A DNA stretch of 33,458 nucleotides from Plantago elongata (Eukaryota; Streptophyta; Magnoliopsida; Lamiales; Plantaginaceae). The notes under the pieces are model-generated. The model saw nothing but the letters and a program-made list of their open reading frames with translations, did no database searches and had not been told where the DNA came from. Shown here piece after piece: positions 31,500-33,458 of this stretch. The position numbers and the translations under genes were made by a program. Positions within the stretch are counted from its first letter, which is position 1, and every line of letters starts with the position of its first letter. The stretch spans positions 1-33,458 of the forward strand of contig JAYMSP010001314.1 of the NCBI GenBank assembly GCA_036897095.1. The letters run 5' to 3'.

Positions 31500-33055
31500 A
31501 TCATGGGTAAGGTGTAGGTCATAGAGCAGTCTAGACCAAGTCTTTCTATCAATTGTCTGATATTCTCCTTATGAGGTTGAAAATCCAGTTCACCAACAAT
31601 CTTATCTGTATTCCATTTGGCTATGATCCCCTCGGCCTTTTCTAACTTGGTGGTCAATTCTTGGAACCTAGCTTCCTTCTCCAGAGGTTTGATAGATCTC
31701 TTCATCTTCTTGTATCTTAGCATAACATCTTCAGACATAGCCTGTAATTCAAGGATTAGTTGATCACGACCTACGTCTTGATCCGGATGAGAACCTGTGT
31801 CAGACATAAGAGATCCATGCAAACAACGGTAATTCATATTCAAGTGGTCAGTAGATTCATGCTCATCAAAGAAATAGTTCTCCGAACCATCGTATCCAAG
31901 ATACACTACAAGTTCACATATATTGTTCCTATCACTAGTGGTCTCACAGTGACCTGCCACAGTGACTCACACATTATTTTTCAATGATCTAACTAGTAAC
32001 AAGAGTTGAAAGAGCCATGACTTGCTGATCTGAATCCTCACATTTGTAAGAGTCATTGGCTTCATAATCAGAAACCTCATCTTCATTCAAATTTACCCAA
32101 AACGACTTTCCTTTCTTCCTTAGAGTGTTTGCACACTCATTTTGGTAGTGACCCCATCTTTTGCAATCAAAGCATTGAACTTTTTCCAAGAGTTTTGAAT
32201 CAAGTTTAGCTTGATTAAATGGCTTTTTAGGACTTTGCCTACCCGAGGGAGGAGATGAGGAAGTCTGGGCCTTCTAAGAGTTTCCCTCTGTTAAACCTTT
32301 TGACTAAGAAAACATATTTTCTTTGAATGGCAGCCAAGGACATTTCTTCCTCATCATCACTAAAATCCTCAGATCCTTTGAATTTGACATGAAGAGAAAT
32401 GGCTTTGTTTTTGGTTGGTACTTCCTCATTGAGAGACATCTCATGATTTTTGAGATTTTTCATGAGAACATGGAAGTCCATTGTGGCTAAGTTTTAAAAA
32501 TCTTACATTATATACCTCTTGGTAGCAAACTTAGAAGACAAAGATTGAGTAGCCTTGTAAACAAGTTGCTTATTGAAGAGTGTTACTCCAAGCATTTGGC
32601 ACTCTTTGGAGATGTCCAAGATCCTCTCAAAATAATATTTGATGGTCTCGGTTTCCTCCATTCTAATAGTCTCAAATTTGCTTGGAAGCATCTTGATTTT
32701 GCTCTCACGTACACATGATTCACCACAATGATTTTGTAGGATACATGCTTAGCAGTTGTACAATTCTGAATGAGCATAAACATGTGAGGGTCATATTGCA
32801 AAAGATTGCATTGAGAGCCTTCTCATTATAAGAGGACTCTTTCCGGTCATCCTCATTCCATGAACTTTCGGGTTTGTTAATAACATCCTTGTCTTTGTCA
32901 GGCCTTTGCCATGGAAGTTTATAACCCTCTACAACAGTCTTCCAAGCACGCGTATTAATGAATTTGATATGCGTCCTTAGATGAATGCTCCAATAGTGAT
33001 AGTTTGAACCATCTAAAATCGGTAACCTATTCGAAAGTGGGTTATTGGGATCCAT
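31500..33055 (-). pseudogene. copia (SIRE-like) gag
   Basis: ATG at 33055 lies 35 nt after the primer site and begins MDPNNPLSNRLPILDGSNYH, the usual copia Gag opening (RLPxLDGxNYxYW). Next come WKTVVEGYKLPW and ALNAIF, then after a frame change near 32810 FETIRMEETETIKYYFERIL (typical KFExIRMKExETI), then EMSLNEEVPTKNKAISLH. A CCHC zinc knuckle, CFDCKRWGHYQNEC (C-x2-C-x4-H-x4-C, all ligands present), lies near 32170-32130 and is followed by an acidic tail. A coiled coil (about 31700-31600) comes last. At least three frame changes and a stop at 31989-31991 break it. Downstream protease and integrase are absent: the sequence runs into RT C-terminal coding near 31440-31510. Confidence 0.8.
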
Positions 33056-33089
33056 ATTAGCAAGTACAAAAGTCCAATACGCCAATAAG

Positions 33090-33101
33090 GCTCTGATACC
33101 A
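33090..33101 (-). other. Primer-binding site for initiator methionine tRNA
   Basis: The minus strand reads TGGTATCAGAGC, the classic plant copia primer site complementary to the 3' end of initiator tRNA-Met. It sits two bases (AT) inside the 5' LTR end at 33104. It fixes the element's direction as right to left and appears unmutated. Confidence 0.95.
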
Positions 33102-33103
33102 AT

Positions 33104-33458
33104 TGAAAGAATATAGGACCGGGACTTTTGTACTAATATGTTGTTTTCACTAATGTTCGTGCAACAGTGCGTGTAACATAGTATGAAATAGAGCAACGGA
33201 AATAAATAGAACATCAAGCAAATAATCTTAGCAATTATATATATACATATATATATACACCTGCCGAAGCCTCTCGGCAAATACCCACTAAAAATAAGTA
33301 ATGGATGTACAAAAAGATTCAAGAAACCTTGAACCACAAAACACTAGTCATAATAGAAAAACCCTATTTTAAATCTATCTATCTAGAAGACCTAACTAGA
33401 AGATTACAAAGACTAGTAAAACGTGAAGAGTATCTATGCTATGCCAATGGCGTTCTTG
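33104..33458 (-). repeat. 5' LTR, partial (cut by window edge)
   Basis: It begins TGAAAGAATATAGGACCGG and matches 27071-27414 of the 3' LTR to the last base of the window, about 88 percent by eye. It holds the R-U5 half; the promoter half lies outside. The palindrome found in the 3' LTR is replaced here by a longer TA microsatellite (about 33237-33255), which accounts for the extra length. Confidence 0.9.

Larger units (their letters stand above)
27071..33458 (-). mobile_element. Minus-strand Ty1/copia (SIRE-like) LTR retrotransposon, internally deleted, right LTR cut by the window edge
   Basis: The element reads right to left: 5' LTR (33104 to beyond the edge), primer site, gag, remnant RT/RNase H, extra ORF, purine tract and 3' LTR (27071-27762). 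LTR ends, primer site and purine tract are all well formed, but protease, integrase and most of the reverse transcriptase are gone. The gag-pol-extra ORF order, Met primer site and Gag layout fit the Sirevirus group. The two LTRs differ by roughly 12 percent over the shared 340-350 bp, so insertion is old. If the LTRs are equal in length the element should end near 33800, followed by ATAAT. Confidence 0.9.

Overview
The window looks like AT-rich nuclear DNA of a flowering plant, most likely a eudicot. The evidence is one recognisable plant-specific gene, a NGATHA-type B3 transcription factor, sitting among LTR-retrotransposon debris and small plant-type DNA transposons. I see no bacterial operon, CRISPR array or rRNA, and no convincing tRNA. 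The species cannot be named from this sequence.

Layout. Bases 1-290 carry a tRNA-like, SINE-like repeat on the minus strand. About 290-5050 is long intergenic DNA with one GC-richer orphan patch at 2400-2890. A TATA box at 5054, a roughly 550-nt leader with three short upstream ORFs, and an uninterrupted NGATHA coding region (5638-6837, 399 aa) make up the only gene I consider intact. Downstream (6838-13700) is mostly unassigned DNA, with one exon-like block at 8858-8952 and a cluster of MITEs at 12050-12552 (one Stowaway-like, two adjacent Tourist-like copies). A hAT-like non-autonomous element at 13703-14568 contains a roughly 110-bp tandem repeat.

From 16701 to 22132 a decayed plus-strand Ty1/copia (SIRE-like) internal region lies between two direct copies of a roughly 470-bp repeat. 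It is cut short at both the gag and the RNase H end. From 27071 to beyond the right edge lies a second LTR retrotransposon on the minus strand. It has a complete 692-bp 3' LTR with TGAAA/TTTCA ends, a polypurine tract, a textbook initiator-Met primer site and part of the 5' LTR. Its interior is gag, then a scrap of reverse transcriptase/RNase H, then a long extra ORF that resembles the plant-transposon or envelope-like third ORF of such elements. Integrase and most of the reverse transcriptase are missing.

How it fits together: only the NGATHA gene is likely to encode a working product. The retroelements are broken by stops, frameshifts and deletions, and their LTRs or repeats differ by roughly 10-15 percent, so they are not recent insertions. 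I found no evidence for a new multi-gene system. The most unusual items are the doubly truncated, repeat-bracketed copia fragment and the deletion derivative that kept gag, priming signals and the extra ORF while losing most of pol.
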